In this document: piece by piece, positions 6,389 to 7,915 of the stretch
Position numbering within the stretch: position 1 is the first letter of the stretch
How the letters are laid out: every line of letters starts with the position of its first letter
Source of the DNA: Caulobacteraceae bacterium
Lineage (GTDB): Bacteria; Pseudomonadota; Alphaproteobacteria; Caulobacterales; Caulobacteraceae
Assembly: GCA_013815405.1 (NCBI GenBank)
Contig: JACDGF010000088.1
Location: 1 to 7,915, forward strand
DNA length: 7,915 nt
Direction of reading: 5' to 3'
Made by a program: the position numbers and the translations under genes
Notes under the pieces: generated by a model
The model's input: the letters and a program-made list of their open reading frames with translations, nothing else
Databases searched by the model: none
What the model was told of the DNA's origin: nothing

Positions 6389-7915
6389 CGCCCGACGAAC
6401 CGATCCGCCCCGACCCGGACGCCCTGCTGGCGCACGCCAAGCGTCAGGCGAGGGGACGGCTCAAGGTCTATCTCGGCATGGCGCCGGGGGTGGGCAAGAC
6501 CTTCGAAATGCTGAGCGCCGGCGGCCGGCGCAAGCGCGAGGGCGAGGACGTCGTGGTGGGCGTGGTCGAAACCCATGGCCGCCGGGAGACCGAGGACCTG
6601 CTCGAGGGGCTCGATGTCCTCCCCCGCCAGCCGATCGAATACCGCGGGCGCCAGCTCCTGGAGTTCGACCTCGACGGGGCCCTGGCGCGCAGGCCGGGCC
6701 TGCTGCTGGTGGACGAGTACGCCCACTCCAATGCACCCGGGTCGCGGCACCCCAAGCGCTGGCAGGACGTGGAGGAGCTGCTGGCCGCCGGCGTCGACGT
6801 GTGGACCACGCTCAACGTCCAGCACCTGGAGAGTCTCGTCGACGTGGTGTGGAAGGTCACCGGGGTAAAGGTCCGCGAGACCGTCCCGGACTCGGCCCTC
6901 TCGGCCGCCGACGAGGTCGAACTGGTCGACCTCACGCCGGCCGAACTGCGCGAACGGCTGCACGCCGGCAAGGTCTATGTGCCGGAGACCGCGCGCCTGG
7001 CGTCGGACAACTTCTTCAAGCCGGAGAACCTCACCGCGCTTCGGGAGATGGCCTTGCGGCGGGCCGCCCAGACGGTGGACGACCAGCTCGTCGGCGCCAT
7101 GCGCCGCCAGGGCATCGAAGGCCCGTGGGCGGCGGGCGAGCGGATCCTGGTCCTGATCGCCGGCGACGGGACGGCCGGCGCCCTGGTGCGCGCCGGCCGA
7201 AGGCTCGCCGATCTGATGAAGGACGCGCCCTGGACGGTCGCCCACGTCGAGCGGCCCAACCGTCCCACCGCGGACGCTCGCTCGGCGCGCCGGATCGCCG
7301 AGGCGTTCAAGACCGCCGAGCAACTGGGCGGCACGACGGTCGTGCTCACCGGCGACGACGTGCCCGATACCGTCCTGGCCTTCGCCGGCCGCAACAACGT
7401 CACCCAGATTGTCATGGGCAAGTCCCCCCCCAGCCTGTGGCGCGTGGCCACCGGCCGCTCCCTGGATTACGCCCTCCTGCGCCGTTCCGGTGGGGCGGCG
7501 CTTCACTTCGTCGGCCCGGGCGCTCCGGACGCGGATCAGATGGAACTGGCGGCGGCCAAGGGCCGCGCGAGCGGCGACGGCGTCGGCTATCTGGGCGCCG
7601 CGGCGCTGGTCGCGGCGGTGAGCGCCCTGGCGGCGGTGCTCGACCGCTGCACCACGGGCGCGGATCTCGGGATGATCTTCCTGGCCAGCGTGCTGGTCGC
7701 CGGGCTCGCCTGGGGCCTGAGACCGGCCCTGCTGGCGGCGGCGGCGGCCATCACCTGCTACAACTTCTTTTTCCTCGAGCCGCGTTTCAGCTTCGCCATC
7801 GGCCATGCCACCGACATCCTGACCTTCGCCATCTTCATCGCCGCGGCCGGCGCGACCGGCTGGCTGACCGGCCGGGTGCGCGATCAGGCCCGGCTTTCCT
7901 CACGCCGGGCGTCGG
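6385..7915 (+). CDS. kdpD: KdpD, osmosensitive K+ sensor histidine kinase, C-terminus missing (partial)
   Basis: KdpD senses K+ limitation or osmotic stress and phosphorylates KdpE to induce kdp. The frame is open from ATG 6385 to the window end, giving 510 full codons; the family is about 890-900 residues, so just over half is present. Visible in order: the KdpD N-terminal domain with Walker A GMAPGVGKT (31-39) and a Walker-B-like segment LLLVDEYAHSNAPGSRHP (D110, E111), then the conserved WTTLNVQHLESL block; a universal-stress-protein-like domain at about 253-378; and four membrane segments at about 400-419, 426-444, 447-464 and 476-495, with the family block YNFFFLEPRFSF. Missing off the edge are the GAF-like region and the HisKA and ATPase domains, so kinase activity cannot be judged. 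The start overlaps kdpC by 4 nt. An AAGGGG (6377-6382) lies only 2 nt before the ATG, too close to act normally, so coupling probably drives initiation. Family consensus reads DELAHTNAPG; here Y112 and S115 differ. kdpE is expected next. Confidence 0.97.
   Translation, partial: MTPDEPIRPDPDALLAHAKRQARGRLKVYLGMAPGVGKTFEMLSAGGRRKREGEDVVVGVVETHGRRETEDLLEGLDVLPRQPIEYRGRQLLEFDLDGALARRPGLLLVDEYAHSNAPGSRHPKRWQDVEELLAAGVDVWTTLNVQHLESLVDVVWKVTGVKVRETVPDSALSAADEVELVDLTPAELRERLHAGKVYVPETARLASDNFFKPENLTALREMALRRAAQTVDDQLVGAMRRQGIEGPWAAGERILVLIAGDGTAGALVRAGRRLADLMKDAPWTVAHVERPNRPTADARSARRIAEAFKTAEQLGGTTVVLTGDDVPDTVLAFAGRNNVTQIVMGKSPPSLWRVATGRSLDYALLRRSGGAALHFVGPGAPDADQMELAAAKGRASGDGVGYLGAAALVAAVSALAAVLDRCTTGADLGMIFLASVLVAGLAWGLRPALLAAAAAITCYNFFFLEPRFSFAIGHATDILTFAIFIAAAGATGWLTGRVRDQARLSSRRAS

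Noticed and set aside
7408..7494. c-di-AMP-binding motif in the USP domain of KdpD
   Set aside because: I looked for the SxS...FTAxY signature known from Firmicute KdpD. The sequence here (GKSPPSLW...GRSLDYALL) does not match it, and a Gram-negative alphaproteobacterium would not be expected to use c-di-AMP.

Overview
The window is a compact, GC-rich, all-plus-strand potassium-uptake locus. It holds the 3' part of a kup-type K+ transporter gene, followed by the high-affinity Kdp system in the order small ORF - kdpF - kdpA - kdpB - kdpC - kdpD. The kdpD gene is cut by the right edge. Base composition, codon use (third positions mostly G or C, all starts ATG) and protein character suggest an alphaproteobacterium, possibly of the Caulobacterales. 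This is a judgement by eye without a database search. No mobile elements, tRNAs, rRNAs or CRISPR repeats are visible.

Layout: 1-1703 is kup, lacking its N-terminus. 1704-1826 is the only real intergenic gap and should carry the kdp control region. In it I see a tandem 11-bp repeat (1735-1756) that resembles the KdpE operator known from E. coli. I also see a perfect 8-bp-stem hairpin (1802-1823) that buries the Shine-Dalgarno of the first downstream ORF. 1827-1907 encodes a 26-residue one-helix membrane peptide that I cannot assign. 1911-1997 encodes KdpF (28 aa). Then follow kdpA (2016-3719), kdpB (3748-5784), kdpC (5798-6388) and kdpD (6385 to the edge).

How they work together: KdpA (K+ channel-like subunit), KdpB (P-type ATPase), KdpC (periplasm-facing accessory subunit) and KdpF (lipid-like stabilising peptide) form the KdpFABC pump, which scavenges K+ when it is scarce. 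KdpD is the sensor kinase that, with its response regulator KdpE (expected just beyond the right edge), switches on the operon. Kup is a proton-coupled, lower-affinity K+ importer. The junctions are tight (3-nt gap, 18-nt gap, 28-nt gap, 13-nt gap, 4-nt overlap), which points to one transcript from the 1704-1826 region through kdpD.

The genes themselves are a known system. The less ordinary parts are in the leader: the unnamed micro-ORF ahead of kdpF, the hairpin over its ribosome binding site, and the lack of strong Shine-Dalgarno sequences for kdpF and kdpA. Together these suggest that translation of the front of the operon may be gated at one point. KdpA also has an unusual third selectivity-filter segment.
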